From the NCBI RefSeq assembly GCF_001514145.1, contig NZ_KQ948656.1, forward strand, positions 434,001 through 498,000: a stretch of 64,000 nt of DNA, read 5' to 3'. How positions within the stretch are numbered: the first letter of the stretch is position 1; every line of letters begins with the position of its first letter. A model generated the notes under the pieces. It saw only the letters and a list, made by a program, of their open reading frames with translations. It did no database searches and was not told the origin of the DNA. Positions 40,900 to 50,990 of this stretch are shown here, piece by piece. The position numbers were made by a program, and so were the translations under genes. This stretch comes from Streptomyces canus (GTDB taxonomy: Bacteria > Actinomycetota > Actinomycetes > Streptomycetales > Streptomycetaceae).

Positions 40900-42486
40900 A
40901 TGCTCGGTCTCGAACTCGTCGTCGCCCTGGGCGCGGCCGTGCTGCTGGGCAACGTCCTGGGCCGGCGCTTCCACGTCGCTCCGCCCGTCGTGCTGCTCGT
41001 CGTAGGCGCGCTGCTCGGTTTCGTCCCGGCCGTCCGCCAGACCCAACTCCCGCCCGAAGTCGTGTTGTTGCTCTTCCTGCCCGTGCTGTTGTACTGGGAG
41101 AGCCTGACCACGTCCATGCGGGAGATCCGGACGAACCTGCGCGGCATCGTCCTGCTCAGCACGGTCCTGGTGATCCTCACCGCGGGGGCCGTGGCAGTCG
41201 CCGGGCACAGGCTCGGACTGGCCTGGGGACCGGCGTGGGCGCTGGGCGCGGCCGTGGCTCCCACCGACGCCACAGCGGTCGGCGCCCTGGCCGGCTCCCT
41301 GCCGCGCCGTCAGATCACCGTGCTCCGAGCGGAAAGCCTCGTCAACGACGGCACGGCACTGGTCATCTTCGGCCTGGCGGTCGGCATCACCGTCGGCGAG
41401 GAGCACCTCACCCTGCCGCACGTCGGAGCGCTGTTCCTGCTGGCATACGGGGGCGGGGCAGCGGTCGGCGTGGCGGTCGCCCGGGTCAACATGAACCTGC
41501 GGCGCCGCCTGGACGATCCCCTCCTGGGCAACCTCGTCATGATCCTGGCGCCGTTCACGGCGTATCTGCTCGCGGAACTGATCCACGCCTCCGGTGTCCT
41601 CGCGGTCGTCGTGAGCGGGCTGATCATGGCCCAGGTGGCTCCCAGCCTCATCCGCGCCGAACATCGCCGACAGGCACTGGCCTTCTGGCCGCTGGCCACC
41701 TTCATCATCAACAGCGCGCTGTTCGTCCTCGTCGGCGTGGAACTCCAGTACGCACTGCACCACTTGAGCCGGTCCGACCTCCAGGACGCCCTGATCGCGG
41801 TCGGCGTGGTCAGCGTGGTCCTGGTCGCGGTCCGGATCGCGTTCCTGTTCTCCTCCGCCTACCTGATCCGCGCCATCGACCGGCGTCCCCAGCAGCGACA
41901 GCGGAGAATGACTCACCGGGCCCGTGTCGTCAGCGGTTTCGCGGGCTTCCGCGGCGCGGTGTCGCTCGCCGTGGCCCTCTCGGTGCCGGAGACGCTCGAC
42001 TCGGGCGCGCCGTTCCCCGACCGCAACTTCATCGTCTTCGTCACCTCCGGCGTCATCGTGGTGACCCTCGTGGTGCAGGGACTGCTGCTGCCCGGCGTGG
42101 TGCGCTGGGCCCGGCTGCCGCGCGACACGTCCGTCGACGCGGAAGAGGTGCTCGCCGAGACGAAGGCGACCGAGGAAGCCATCGAGGCACTGCCCCGACT
42201 CGCTGCCGAACAGGGCACCACCCCGAAAGTCGTGGAGTGGCTGCGCCAGGAGTACGAAGCACACCTCGCGACCGTACGGGCCAAAGGCACGGGCACCGAC
42301 GGCGATCCCGCCCTGCTCCACAACCGCCACTACACCGACCTCCGCCTCGCCCTGATCGCCCACAGACGCGCAACCGTCGTACGCCTGCGCGACGAGCGAA
42401 AGATCGACGACACCGTGCTGCGCCGGCTCCAGGCCACCCTGGACAACGAAGAGGTACGCCTGGCCGGACGCGAGCAGGTGGAGTGA
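40900..42486 (+). CDS. Na+/H+ antiporter (CPA1/NhaP type)
   Basis: A 528-residue antiporter. About 12 membrane segments run from residue 3 to about 410. The core motif AVAPTDATAVGALAG and ESLVNDGTALVIFGLAVG carry the ion-binding residues of the CPA1 family, and a second conserved block is FAGFRGAVSLAVALSVP. A cytoplasmic tail of about 110 charged residues follows. It would exchange Na+ for H+ for pH and salt tolerance. AGGAGTAGGCGCC precedes the ATG. Confidence 0.92.
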   Translation: MLGLELVVALGAAVLLGNVLGRRFHVAPPVVLLVVGALLGFVPAVRQTQLPPEVVLLLFLPVLLYWESLTTSMREIRTNLRGIVLLSTVLVILTAGAVAVAGHRLGLAWGPAWALGAAVAPTDATAVGALAGSLPRRQITVLRAESLVNDGTALVIFGLAVGITVGEEHLTLPHVGALFLLAYGGGAAVGVAVARVNMNLRRRLDDPLLGNLVMILAPFTAYLLAELIHASGVLAVVVSGLIMAQVAPSLIRAEHRRQALAFWPLATFIINSALFVLVGVELQYALHHLSRSDLQDALIAVGVVSVVLVAVRIAFLFSSAYLIRAIDRRPQQRQRRMTHRARVVSGFAGFRGAVSLAVALSVPETLDSGAPFPDRNFIVFVTSGVIVVTLVVQGLLLPGVVRWARLPRDTSVDAEEVLAETKATEEAIEALPRLAAEQGTTPKVVEWLRQEYEAHLATVRAKGTGTDGDPALLHNRHYTDLRLALIAHRRATVVRLRDERKIDDTVLRRLQATLDNEEVRLAGREQVE

Positions 42487-42545
42487 ACGGGAGTCCGACA
42501 CCCGGCCTTGCCCCAAGTCCCCCAGGAGAAGGGATCCCTCCTGCC

Positions 42546-43505
42546 ATGTCCTCCGGCCTCATCGACGTCCACGCCCACCTCCTGCCCGACTTCTACGTCC
42601 AGCAGGCGGCAGCGGCGGGCCACGCGCACCCCGATGGCATGGGCGGCTGGCCGTCGTGGTCCGTGAAAGCACACCTGGACCTGATGGATCGCAACGGCAT
42701 AGAGACCGCGATGCTGTCCATGTCCTCCCCCGGCGTGCACTTCGGCGACGACAAGGCGGCACGGCTCCTCGCCCGGCGCGTCAACGAGTACACCGCCGAA
42801 CTGATCCGAGACCACCCCGGCCGCTTCGGCAACTTCGTGTCGCTTCCCCTGCCGGACGTGGACGCCTCGTTGGAGGAGATCGCCTTCGCCTACGACGAAC
42901 TCGACGCCGACGGCGTGGCCCTGCTGACCCACACGCACGGTGTCTACCTGGGCGACCAGCGCCTCGAACCGGTCTTCGCGGAACTCGACCGCCGCCGGGC
43001 CGTGGTCTTCCTGCACCCCACCTCACCGGTGGGTTGGGAACAGTCCGCACTCGGTCGACCACGGCCGATGGTCGAGTACATCTTCGACACGGCCCGCACC
43101 GTCACGGACCTGGTGATGGCGGGCGTCGTGACGCGCTATCCCCGCATCCAGGTGATCGTTCCGCACTGCGGTGGCGCGGTACCCGTCCTGGCCGACCGCA
43201 TCAACGAGTTCATGAGACTGTTCGTGCCCTCGGAGAACACGCCCGCCAAGGACGCGGTGCAGCAACTACGAGGCCTGTACTACGACATGGCGGGCACAGC
43301 CTTCCCACGCCAGGTCCCAGCGCTGCTGAAGCTCGTCGATCCGGACCGCGTGCTGTTCGGCAGCGACTACTGCTGGACCCCTCCCCCACTGGCCGACGCC
43401 CACATCGCGGCGATCGACGCGGCCGAGTCACCGGTGGAGGGAACCACCTGGCGGTCTCTGACGACGGCCAACGCCCAGCGCCTGTTCCCGGGGACGGCGC
43501 GGTAA
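42546..43505 (+). CDS. Amidohydrolase 2-family protein (ACMSD-like)
   Basis: A 319-residue metal-dependent TIM-barrel enzyme. IDVHAHLLPDFY carries the HxH metal pair, VFLHPTSPVGW a further His, VIVPHCGGAVPVL another, and LFGSDYCWTPP the Asp. This matches aminocarboxymuconate-semialdehyde decarboxylase and related aromatic decarboxylases or hydrolases. The reaction is unknown. AGGAG is 17 bases before the ATG, and the sequence between contains a CTCCT complement, so the ribosome site may be masked. Confidence 0.82.
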   Translation: MSSGLIDVHAHLLPDFYVQQAAAAGHAHPDGMGGWPSWSVKAHLDLMDRNGIETAMLSMSSPGVHFGDDKAARLLARRVNEYTAELIRDHPGRFGNFVSLPLPDVDASLEEIAFAYDELDADGVALLTHTHGVYLGDQRLEPVFAELDRRRAVVFLHPTSPVGWEQSALGRPRPMVEYIFDTARTVTDLVMAGVVTRYPRIQVIVPHCGGAVPVLADRINEFMRLFVPSENTPAKDAVQQLRGLYYDMAGTAFPRQVPALLKLVDPDRVLFGSDYCWTPPPLADAHIAAIDAAESPVEGTTWRSLTTANAQRLFPGTAR

Positions 43506-44534
<1,029 letters not shown>

Positions 44535-44576
44535 CCTTGAACGCGTACCACCCCACAGCGTCCAGCCCTCCTCCAG

Positions 44577-45512
44577 TCAGGGCCGGAAGGTGCGGCGGTA
44601 GGTGTCGGGTGGGACGCCGACGCTGCGGTGGAAGTGGCGGCGCAGAGTGGTTGCGGTGCCCATGCCAGTGGCCGCTGCGATGGTGTCCACGGTGGCGTCG
44701 GTGGTCTCCAGCAGTTCCTGGGCGTGGCGAATGCGCTGGGAGTGGAGCCATTGCAGTGGCGTGGTGCCGGTGAGGTGCTTGAAGTGGCGGCCGAGGTGGC
44801 GTGAACTCATGCGGGCCTGGCGGGCCAGGTCCTCCACGGTCAGCGGTTGGTCCAGTCGCTCCAGCGCCCAGGGGAAGAGCTCACCCAGGGGGTGGTTGCC
44901 TTCGGCAGGGAGGGGCGTGGCGATGAACTGGGCCTGGCCGCCGTCCCGGTGGGGTGGGACGACCAGGCGTCGGGCGATCTTGTTGGCGCTCGCCGAGCCG
45001 TGGTCGAGGCGGACCAGGTGCAGGCACAGGTCCATGGCGGCGGCCTTGCCCGCCGAGGTGAGGACGTCGCCGTTGTCGACGTACAGGACGTCCGGATCGA
45101 CGGTGGCCGCCGGGTGGCGCCGGGCCAGTTCCCGCGTGTGGCCCCAGTGTGTGGTGGCGCGCCTGCCGTCGAGCAGTCCTGCCGCGCCCAGGACGAAGGC
45201 GCCTGTGCACAGTGAGGCCACGCGGGCACCGGCCGCGTGGGCCGCACGCACCGCTTCGACCAGCTCGGCGGGCGGGTCGCGGTCGGTGTCGGCCCAGCCA
45301 GGGACGATCACTGTGTCCGCGTGTGCGAGGTGCTCGAGCCCGTGGTCGGGTTCCAGGCGGAAGCGGCCGACGTGCACCGGACCGCTCCCGCAGAGGGAGA
45401 AGTCGTACCAGGGATCCACGATGTGGGTCAGGTCGGTTCCGAAGACCTCGACGGCCACGGACAGTTCGTAGTGGAGCATGCCGTCGGTGATGGCCAGTGC
45501 AACAGCGGTCAT
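44577..45512 (-). CDS. GlxA-type AraC regulator (DJ-1 domain plus AraC HTH)
   Basis: About 311 residues. The N-terminal DJ-1/PfpI-like half (AVALAITDGMLHYELSVAVEVFG; VASLCTGAFVLGAAGLLDGRRATTHW) keeps the Cys of the elbow. The C-terminal AraC HTH pair is LTVEDLARQARMSSRHLGRHFKHLTGTTPLQWL and VDTIAAATGMGTATTLRRHFHRSVG. An ATG at 45512 or 45533 is possible. It is divergent from the saccharopine-dehydrogenase-like gene, a likely target. Confidence 0.88.
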   Translation of the reverse strand: MTAVALAITDGMLHYELSVAVEVFGTDLTHIVDPWYDFSLCGSGPVHVGRFRLEPDHGLEHLAHADTVIVPGWADTDRDPPAELVEAVRAAHAAGARVASLCTGAFVLGAAGLLDGRRATTHWGHTRELARRHPAATVDPDVLYVDNGDVLTSAGKAAAMDLCLHLVRLDHGSASANKIARRLVVPPHRDGGQAQFIATPLPAEGNHPLGELFPWALERLDQPLTVEDLARQARMSSRHLGRHFKHLTGTTPLQWLHSQRIRHAQELLETTDATVDTIAAATGMGTATTLRRHFHRSVGVPPDTYRRTFRP

Positions 45513-45546
45513 GTCCGAAACTGTACGCGGCATGTCGTTTCCGACA
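45512..45546. promoter_or_regulatory. Dyad in the GlxA regulator promoter
   Basis: TGTCCGAAAC (45512-45521) and GTTTCCGACA (45537-45546) form a 10-bp inverted repeat with one mismatch and a 15-base spacer. The second arm is itself part of TGTCG-TTTC-CGACA. It overlaps the alternative start codons of the regulator and is a likely autoregulatory site shared with the divergent gene. Confidence 0.45.
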
Positions 45547-45641
45547 CTCGTGCGGGGTGCTGCCGGAAGGACAGGATGGGCGTGTCAGGCCGCAGCGGAT
45601 GGACCTCGCAGCGGGCGTTCGAGTGCACGGGGAGCAGTCTC

Positions 45642-46673
45642 ATGGGGTCAGGTCAGCTGGTGACGGTGTTCGGCGCGTACGGTCACACCGGGCGGTTCGT
45701 GGTCGCGGAGCTGGCCGCGCGTGGGTTCGTCCCGGTGCTGTCCGGGCGCAATGCGCAGACCTTGGAGGAGTTGGCCGACGAGCACGGGTTGGAGGCCCGG
45801 CCGGCGTCGGTCGACGACCCGGCCTCGCTGGACCGGGCCCTGGCGGGAACGGCGGCGGTCATCAACTGCGCCGGCCCCTTCGCCTCGACCGTCGGCCCCG
45901 TGATCGAGGCCGCGCTCCGCGCGAGGATCCCCTACCTGGACGTGGCCGCCGAACTCGAGGCCAACCTCGACACCTTCGCCCATTACCGCGAGCGGGCCCG
46001 GGAGGCGGGAGCGGTGATCGTCCCGGCCATGGCCTTCTTCGGCGGCCTCGGCGACCTCCTGACCACCGCTGCGATGGGTGACTGGACCGAGGCCGACGAG
46101 GCGCACATCGCCTATGCGCTCAGCAACTGGCACCCCACCGCCGGTACCCGGCTCTCAGGCGCGGTCTCCCGCGAGAGACGTGGCGCCCACCGCCTGCGCT
46201 ACAGCGGCGGACAGTGGGAACACCGCACCGACGCCGCGCCCCTCCTGGAATGGACCTTCCCGGAACCGATGGGACCCCGGCCGGTGATCGGGGAGTTCAC
46301 GATGGCGGACGTGGTCACCGTCCCCCAGCACCTCTCCATCCCCGACGTGACCACCTACATGACGGCCGAGGCGGCCCGAGACGTCACCGCCCCCCACACG
46401 CCGGCCCCGACCGCCACCGACGGGAGCGGGCGCTCGAACCAGACCTTCCTCGTCGACGTCGTCGTCCGCTCCGGCGGAGCCGAACGCCGGGCCACGGCCG
46501 GCGGCCAGGACATCTACGCCGTCACCGCGCCCCTCGTCACCGAAGCCCTCGAGCGCGTCCTGACCGGCCGCACCAGGACCGTCGGCGTCGTCTCCGCCGG
46601 CGAGATCTTCGACGCCCCCGACTTCCTGCACGCGCTCGCCCCGCACATCACACTCGACCTGGTTTCGGTCTGA
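45642..46673 (+). CDS. Saccharopine dehydrogenase-like NAD(P)-binding protein
   Basis: A 343-residue protein with an N-terminal Rossmann domain (VTVFGAYGHTGRFVVAELAARG) and the saccharopine-dehydrogenase/trans-acting enoyl reductase layout (INCAGPFASTVGPVIEAALRARIPYLDVAAE). The enzymes of this group act on lysine or lipid intermediates; this one is unassigned. The ATG at 45642 has GGGGAG seven bases upstream, and longer in-frame sequence upstream is low in family likeness. It is divergent from the GlxA-type regulator and converges with the F420-reductase-like gene, 16 bases apart. Confidence 0.8.
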   Translation: MGSGQLVTVFGAYGHTGRFVVAELAARGFVPVLSGRNAQTLEELADEHGLEARPASVDDPASLDRALAGTAAVINCAGPFASTVGPVIEAALRARIPYLDVAAELEANLDTFAHYRERAREAGAVIVPAMAFFGGLGDLLTTAAMGDWTEADEAHIAYALSNWHPTAGTRLSGAVSRERRGAHRLRYSGGQWEHRTDAAPLLEWTFPEPMGPRPVIGEFTMADVVTVPQHLSIPDVTTYMTAEAARDVTAPHTPAPTATDGSGRSNQTFLVDVVVRSGGAERRATAGGQDIYAVTAPLVTEALERVLTGRTRTVGVVSAGEIFDAPDFLHALAPHITLDLVSV

Positions 46674-46689
46674 ACCCTGTCTTGATGGG

Positions 46690-47334
46690 TCAGCGGGCGA
46701 GGGATACGGCGAAGGGCTTGAAGCCGTGTCGGCGCAGAATGTGGGGCACGACCAGGATCATGGCCTCGGTGGCGCGGGCCGTGGTGATGCCGCCGAGGTC
46801 CTCGATCCGTTCGGGCTGCCAGCCCAGGTCGCCGAGCAGGCCGGTGACGGTCCTCTTCGCGTCTTCGTCGTCGCCCGAGAGATAGGCGGTCGGTGGGGCG
46901 GCCAGGGTTTCGGGAGCGGTCATGACCATGAAAAGCATGGTGTTGAGGGTCTTGACCACATGGGTCTCGGGGAGCGCGGCCTGGAGCTTCTCGGCGAGGC
47001 TGCTGCCGGGATAGCACAGGTCGCCGGGCAGGCCGTCAGCGTCGCCACGGGTGGCGTTGGAGACGTCCATGAGGATCTTGCCGGCGAGTTCGGCGCGCAG
47101 GTCGGTGAGGCGCTCCAGGGAGCTGTCACCGGGTGTCGCGTTGATCACGACGTCCGCGGTGCGGGCAGTGGTGCGCTGGTCGGCGAAGGCGATCCGCGGG
47201 GCGAGCCCGGCGGTGCGGGCGGCGGTGTCTTCGGGTCTCCGGCCACCGAGGGTGACATGGTGTCCGGCTGCGGAGAGCTTGCCCGCGAGGTTGGTGCCGA
47301 CGCGGCCGGCGCCCAGGATGCCGATGCTGGTCAT
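46690..47334 (-). CDS. F420-dependent NADP reductase-like / NAD(P)-binding protein
   Basis: A 214-residue protein of the NADPH-dependent F420 reductase (Fno) type. IGILGAGRVGTNLAGKLSAAGHHVTLGGRRPED is the dinucleotide fold, DVVINATPG follows near residue 60, and the remainder (VKTLNTMLFMVM, YLSGDDEDAKRTV) fits the group. AAGGAG lies nine bases before the ATG. It is upstream-adjacent to the IMPase-like gene but runs separately, with a 48-bp gap. Confidence 0.82.
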   Translation of the reverse strand: MTSIGILGAGRVGTNLAGKLSAAGHHVTLGGRRPEDTAARTAGLAPRIAFADQRTTARTADVVINATPGDSSLERLTDLRAELAGKILMDVSNATRGDADGLPGDLCYPGSSLAEKLQAALPETHVVKTLNTMLFMVMTAPETLAAPPTAYLSGDDEDAKRTVTGLLGDLGWQPERIEDLGGITTARATEAMILVVPHILRRHGFKPFAVSLAR

Positions 47335-47381
47335 ACGGTGATGCTCCTTGCGGTATCGGGGTGAGGAGAAGGGACTTCCCG

Positions 47382-48194
47382 TCAGGCGGTCGACGCGAGG
47401 ACCTTGAGGGCGGCGCCGTGGAGGCCGGGGGCTGCGGCGAGGAAGTCTTGGCTGCCGGTGTTCCAGGGGTCGCCCGTCAGGTCGGTGACGGTGCCTCCGG
47501 CCTCGGAGACCAGAAGGGCGCCGGCGACCAGGCCGGAGCGGACGTCGGAGAACTGCCAGAACGCGTCCATGCGTCCGGCGGCGACGTGGATGAGCTGCAT
47601 CGTGGCGGGAACGGACACCCGCACGACCAGTCCGTTGATGAGCATCGCGGTGACGGAGTCACCGATCCGCCGGAAGGTGCGCTCGTCCTCGCCGGGCTTG
47701 GCCTGGCCGGTGCCGATGAGCGCCGCGCCCAGGTCGGTCTTGGCGGACACCTTCAGGGGCCGGTCGTTGAGGTGGGCACCGCCGCCGGCGACCGCGGTGT
47801 AGGTGTCGCCGGTCAGCGGCAGGTGGACGACGGTGAGCACCGGCTGGTTGTCGCGGACCAGGGTCGCGGTGACGGCCCAGTCGTCCATGCCGTGGACGTG
47901 GTTGATGTTGCCCTCGGCGGGGTCGACGACCCACCACTCCCCGGACGGGAGCGCGCCGCCGGCCAGCTCGTCCTCGGCCCACTGCGACCCCGGCCGGGCC
48001 CGCAGCAGCGGCTCCCGCAGCACGTCGAGCACCGCGTCGTCGTTGGCGTGGATCTCGCCCACGACCTCGCCCAGACTCACCCCCCGGGCATGCGAGGTGT
48101 GGCGGTCGAGCAGCGTGACGCCGGCGGTCTGCACCGCGGCTGTCACGTCGGACAGGAGCGTCGTACCGGCGTCGAAAGGCATGGCTGTGCTCAT
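47382..48194 (-). CDS. Inositol monophosphatase-family protein with altered active site
   Basis: A 270-residue IMPase/FIG-fold protein. The first metal-site Glu is in WAEDELAGG. The usual DP(I/L)DGT motif is instead DPAEGNINH, with Glu in place of the second Asp, and the final WDxAAG is replaced by SDVRSGLVAG. The fold is clear, but phosphatase chemistry may be changed or lost. AGGGAG precedes the ATG at 48194. It is divergent from the LysR gene over a 7-bp inverted repeat and is probably its target. Confidence 0.78.
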   Translation of the reverse strand: MSTAMPFDAGTTLLSDVTAAVQTAGVTLLDRHTSHARGVSLGEVVGEIHANDDAVLDVLREPLLRARPGSQWAEDELAGGALPSGEWWVVDPAEGNINHVHGMDDWAVTATLVRDNQPVLTVVHLPLTGDTYTAVAGGGAHLNDRPLKVSAKTDLGAALIGTGQAKPGEDERTFRRIGDSVTAMLINGLVVRVSVPATMQLIHVAAGRMDAFWQFSDVRSGLVAGALLVSEAGGTVTDLTGDPWNTGSQDFLAAAPGLHGAALKVLASTA

Positions 48195-48274
48195 GGTGGA
48201 CTCCCTGGTTTCGGTGGAATCGGGGCGGTTGTCTCGCCCCCGCACGTCGAAGGTAGGCCGCCCAGTCATTAACA

Positions 48275-48297
48275 ACAAGTGCATGCTTGTCACTTGT
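48275..48297. promoter_or_regulatory. LysR-type operator
   Basis: ACAAGTG (48275-48281) and CACTTGT (48291-48297) form a perfect inverted repeat with a nine-base spacer, and ACAAG...CTTGT is nested within it. It lies 13 bases before the LysR start in the divergent gap, the usual place for a LysR recognition site controlling both genes. Confidence 0.6.
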
Positions 48298-48309
48298 AGA
48301 GTTACTGGC

Positions 48310-49251
48310 ATGCAACTGGATCTGAACCTGCTCACAGCCCTGGATGCCCTGCTGGAAGAGGGCAGCGTCGCCGGTGCGGCAGCACGCCTCCACGTCACCG
48401 CACCGGCGATGAGCCGCTCCCTGGGCCGCATCCGCAAGGTCACCGGTGACCAGATCCTGGTCCGCACCGGCCGCAGCATGGTCCCCACCACCCGCGCGCT
48501 GGCCATGCGCGCCGAGGTCCACGCCCTCGTGCAGCAGGCCCACCACCTTCTGTCCGCGCAGCAGGAACTCGACCTGGCGGCTTTGGACCGGGTGTTCACC
48601 GTGCGCTGGCACGACGCCCTGACCGCCGCATGCGGCACCGCCCTGACCACGGCCGTTCACCATCAGGCCCCAGGCGTACGGCTGCGCCTGTCCGCCGAAC
48701 CAGGGTCGGACGACGCCGAGTTGCGCCGGGGTGAGGTCGACCTCGAATCAGGCTCCAGCGTGCCGACGCTCCCCGACATCCGCCACCGCCTCGTCGGCAA
48801 GGACCGCCTGGTCGTCGCCGCCCGCCCAGGCCACCCGCTCACCGCAGGCCCGCTGAGCCTCGAGCGTTACGCGGCCGCCGAACACCTCACCGTTTCGCGG
48901 CGCGGAAGCCTGCGCGACCCGATCGATGACGCCCTGACCACACGCGGCCTCGAACGACGCGTCGTCGCCGTCGGGCCCACCGCCGCCTTCGCACTGCAAC
49001 TCGCCCTCGACACCGACCTGATCGTCACCCTGCCCGACGCGGTCACCCGCACGGCCCGGGAACAACTCGGCCTGGCCACACTACCGCCGCCACTCCCGCT
49101 GCCCGACGTGCCCCTGTACCTGCTGTGGCACCAGCGCTACGACAACGACCGCGCCCACACCTGGCTACGAGACCTGGCCACCGAAACCGTCCGGGCACTG
49201 TTCACACCGACCGCCTCTCAACCGCCTCTCACCAACCGGACGGGGAAGTGA
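48310..49251 (+). CDS. LysR-family transcriptional regulator
   Basis: A 313-residue LysR protein. The HTH is LDLNLLTALDALLEEGSVAGAAARLHVTAPAMSRSLGRIRKVTGDQILVRTG (residues 3-54), followed by a substrate-binding domain (VRLRLSAEPG, FALQLALDTDLIVTLPD). The ATG at 48310 is the family start; a short AT-rich leader precedes it. It is divergent from the IMPase-like gene and likely controls it. Confidence 0.9.
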   Translation: MQLDLNLLTALDALLEEGSVAGAAARLHVTAPAMSRSLGRIRKVTGDQILVRTGRSMVPTTRALAMRAEVHALVQQAHHLLSAQQELDLAALDRVFTVRWHDALTAACGTALTTAVHHQAPGVRLRLSAEPGSDDAELRRGEVDLESGSSVPTLPDIRHRLVGKDRLVVAARPGHPLTAGPLSLERYAAAEHLTVSRRGSLRDPIDDALTTRGLERRVVAVGPTAAFALQLALDTDLIVTLPDAVTRTAREQLGLATLPPPLPLPDVPLYLLWHQRYDNDRAHTWLRDLATETVRALFTPTASQPPLTNRTGK

Positions 49252-49354
49252 CCGATACGCCTGGGGAATGCCATCCCCTCGCGGCCGTCCGCCCTGCGCC
49301 GGCCGCTGCGACCTCCCCGAGGGCCTCGGTCGTGGGGCCTCCTCCCGGACGCGA

Positions 49355-49535
49355 TCAGCGGGACTCCCGGCCGGAGCCGGCCGCGGGCAGGACCAGGCGG
49401 AAGGTGCAGCCGCGGCCGGGGGCCGTGTCGAGTTCGAGGCGGCCACCATGGCCCTCGGCGATGGTCGCGGCGATGGCGAGGCCGAGGCCGCTGCCACCGT
49501 GGAGGCGAGAGCGGGCCGGGTCGGCGCGGTAGAAG
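49355..49535 (-). pseudogene. C-terminal fragment of a sensor histidine kinase
   Basis: About 60 residues of a HATPase end: [50 protein letters not shown]. The F-R-x-D-x-S-R and GLGLAI blocks are typical of OmpR-partner kinases. Immediately upstream the sequence switches to a different gene (GT39 glycosyltransferase), with no kinase start, so this piece was joined by deletion. Confidence 0.7.
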
Positions 49536-50990
49536 CGCGCATGTTCGTCGGCATCCCGGACGGCATGCCCGACGGAAGGCCTCCGCCGTTGCCGCTCTGC
49601 CGGGGCATGCCGCCGCCTCCGCCGAAGCCGAGGGTCTGCGGACCGGCCGTCGGGTTGGAGCCGCCCATGCCGGTGGAGCCGGGCACGCTCACCGCCCAGG
49701 CTCCCGGGGCCACCAGAACCGACGTCACCGCCGCGCCCACGGCGACCGTCAGCAACCGGCCGTGCCGTCGGGACAGCACCAGCAGGACCACGGCGGCGCA
49801 GCCCACGAGCAGCACCGGCCACACCAGCCGGCCGTTCCAGTCGGGTTCACGGCGGATCAGCGCCACCGCCCAGATCACGCTCACCGCGACCCCGGCCACG
49901 CCGGCCAGGGGCGCCCAGCTCAGGCCTGCACGGTGCGCGCGGACCAGGGCGGCCGTCATTCCGCCGCACAGAGCGGCGACGGCGGGCGCGAGTTGGGTGG
50001 TGTAGTAGGGGTGGAGGATGCCCTTCTGCGACGAGTACACGGCGGCGCAGACCACCAGCCAGGTACCCCACAACAGCCAACCGGAGGACGGCAGCAGGGC
50101 GGAGGCGGGCAGCTTCCCGCGTCGGTGCAGTACCGCCACGACGACGGCGACGACCATGGCCACGGCGCACAGCGGCAGCAGCCAGCTGATCTGACCGCCC
50201 GCCTGTGTGTCGAACATCCGGGTCAGGCCGTACTCACCGCCGAACCCGCCGGCGAACCCGCCTCCGCCTCCCATGCCCTGGGGTGCTCCGTCACCGGAGC
50301 CGAACACCCGCCCCAGACCGTTGTAGCCGATCACCAGGTCCCAGGCCGAACCGTCCTCGCTGCCGCCGATGTTAGGGACGGTCGCCCGGCCACAGGGCGA
50401 CCATGGCGACCATGGCGACCCACCACAAGGAGGACGCCGCCAGGATGGCTCCCGCGCCCAGCAGACGCCGCACTCGCGGTATCCAGGGGCCGCTTCCTCC
50501 CACGAGCCAGGCGACGGCGAACGCGGGGATGACCATCCAGGCGGCGAGCATTTTGGTGAGGAATCCGCACCCGATCAGGAAGCCGCTCGCGCACAGCCAC
50601 CAGGTCGCGGCCCGGCCCTCGGCCTGCAGTGCGCGGGTGAGCGCGTACGCCGCGGACACCAGCAGCAGGACCAGCAGGGTGTCGGGGTTGTTGTCCCGGT
50701 TGATGGCCACGGTGATGGGCGTGAGGGTGAGGACCAGGGCGGCGACCAACGCCGCGCCCTCTCCCGCCCAGCGGCGCACGATGCGGTGCAGCACCAGCAC
50801 CGCGGCCACTCCTTCGAGCACCTGCGGCAGGATCAGCGCCCATCCGTGCAGCCCGAAGATCTCGCTGCTGATCACCTGTGGCCACAGGGCGGCCGGCGGT
50901 TTGTCGACCGTGACCACGCCGGCCGGGTCGAAGGCGCCGAAGAGGAAGTTCGTCCAGCTCTGCCCCATCGACTTCACGGCGCCGAGTAGT
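49536..50990 (-). pseudogene. GT39-type membrane glycosyltransferase, truncated and frameshifted
   Basis: Two blocks of one ArnT/PMT-like protein are present. The N-terminal block (to 50376) has AVKSMGQSWTNFLFGAFDP, VTVDKPPAALWPQ, NRDNNPDTLLVLLL and several membrane helices. The second block has IGGSEDGSAWDLV, IGYNGLGRVFG and PYYTTQLAPAVAAL. Between them, at about 50375, CCCTAACATC in place of CCCTACATC shifts the frame. The first about 60 residues and the C-terminal end are missing; the latter is replaced by a kinase fragment. It was probably a lipid-linked sugar transferase to envelope targets. Confidence 0.75.

Noticed and set aside
39168-41273. 700-codon minus-strand frame opposite the alcohol dehydrogenase and antiporter
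   Set aside because: The plus strand carries two clear families with ribosome sites, and the minus product has no domain.
44577-44773. Possible terminator between the convergent aldo/keto reductase and GlxA genes
   Set aside because: No stem longer than five base pairs could be found in the 42-bp gap.
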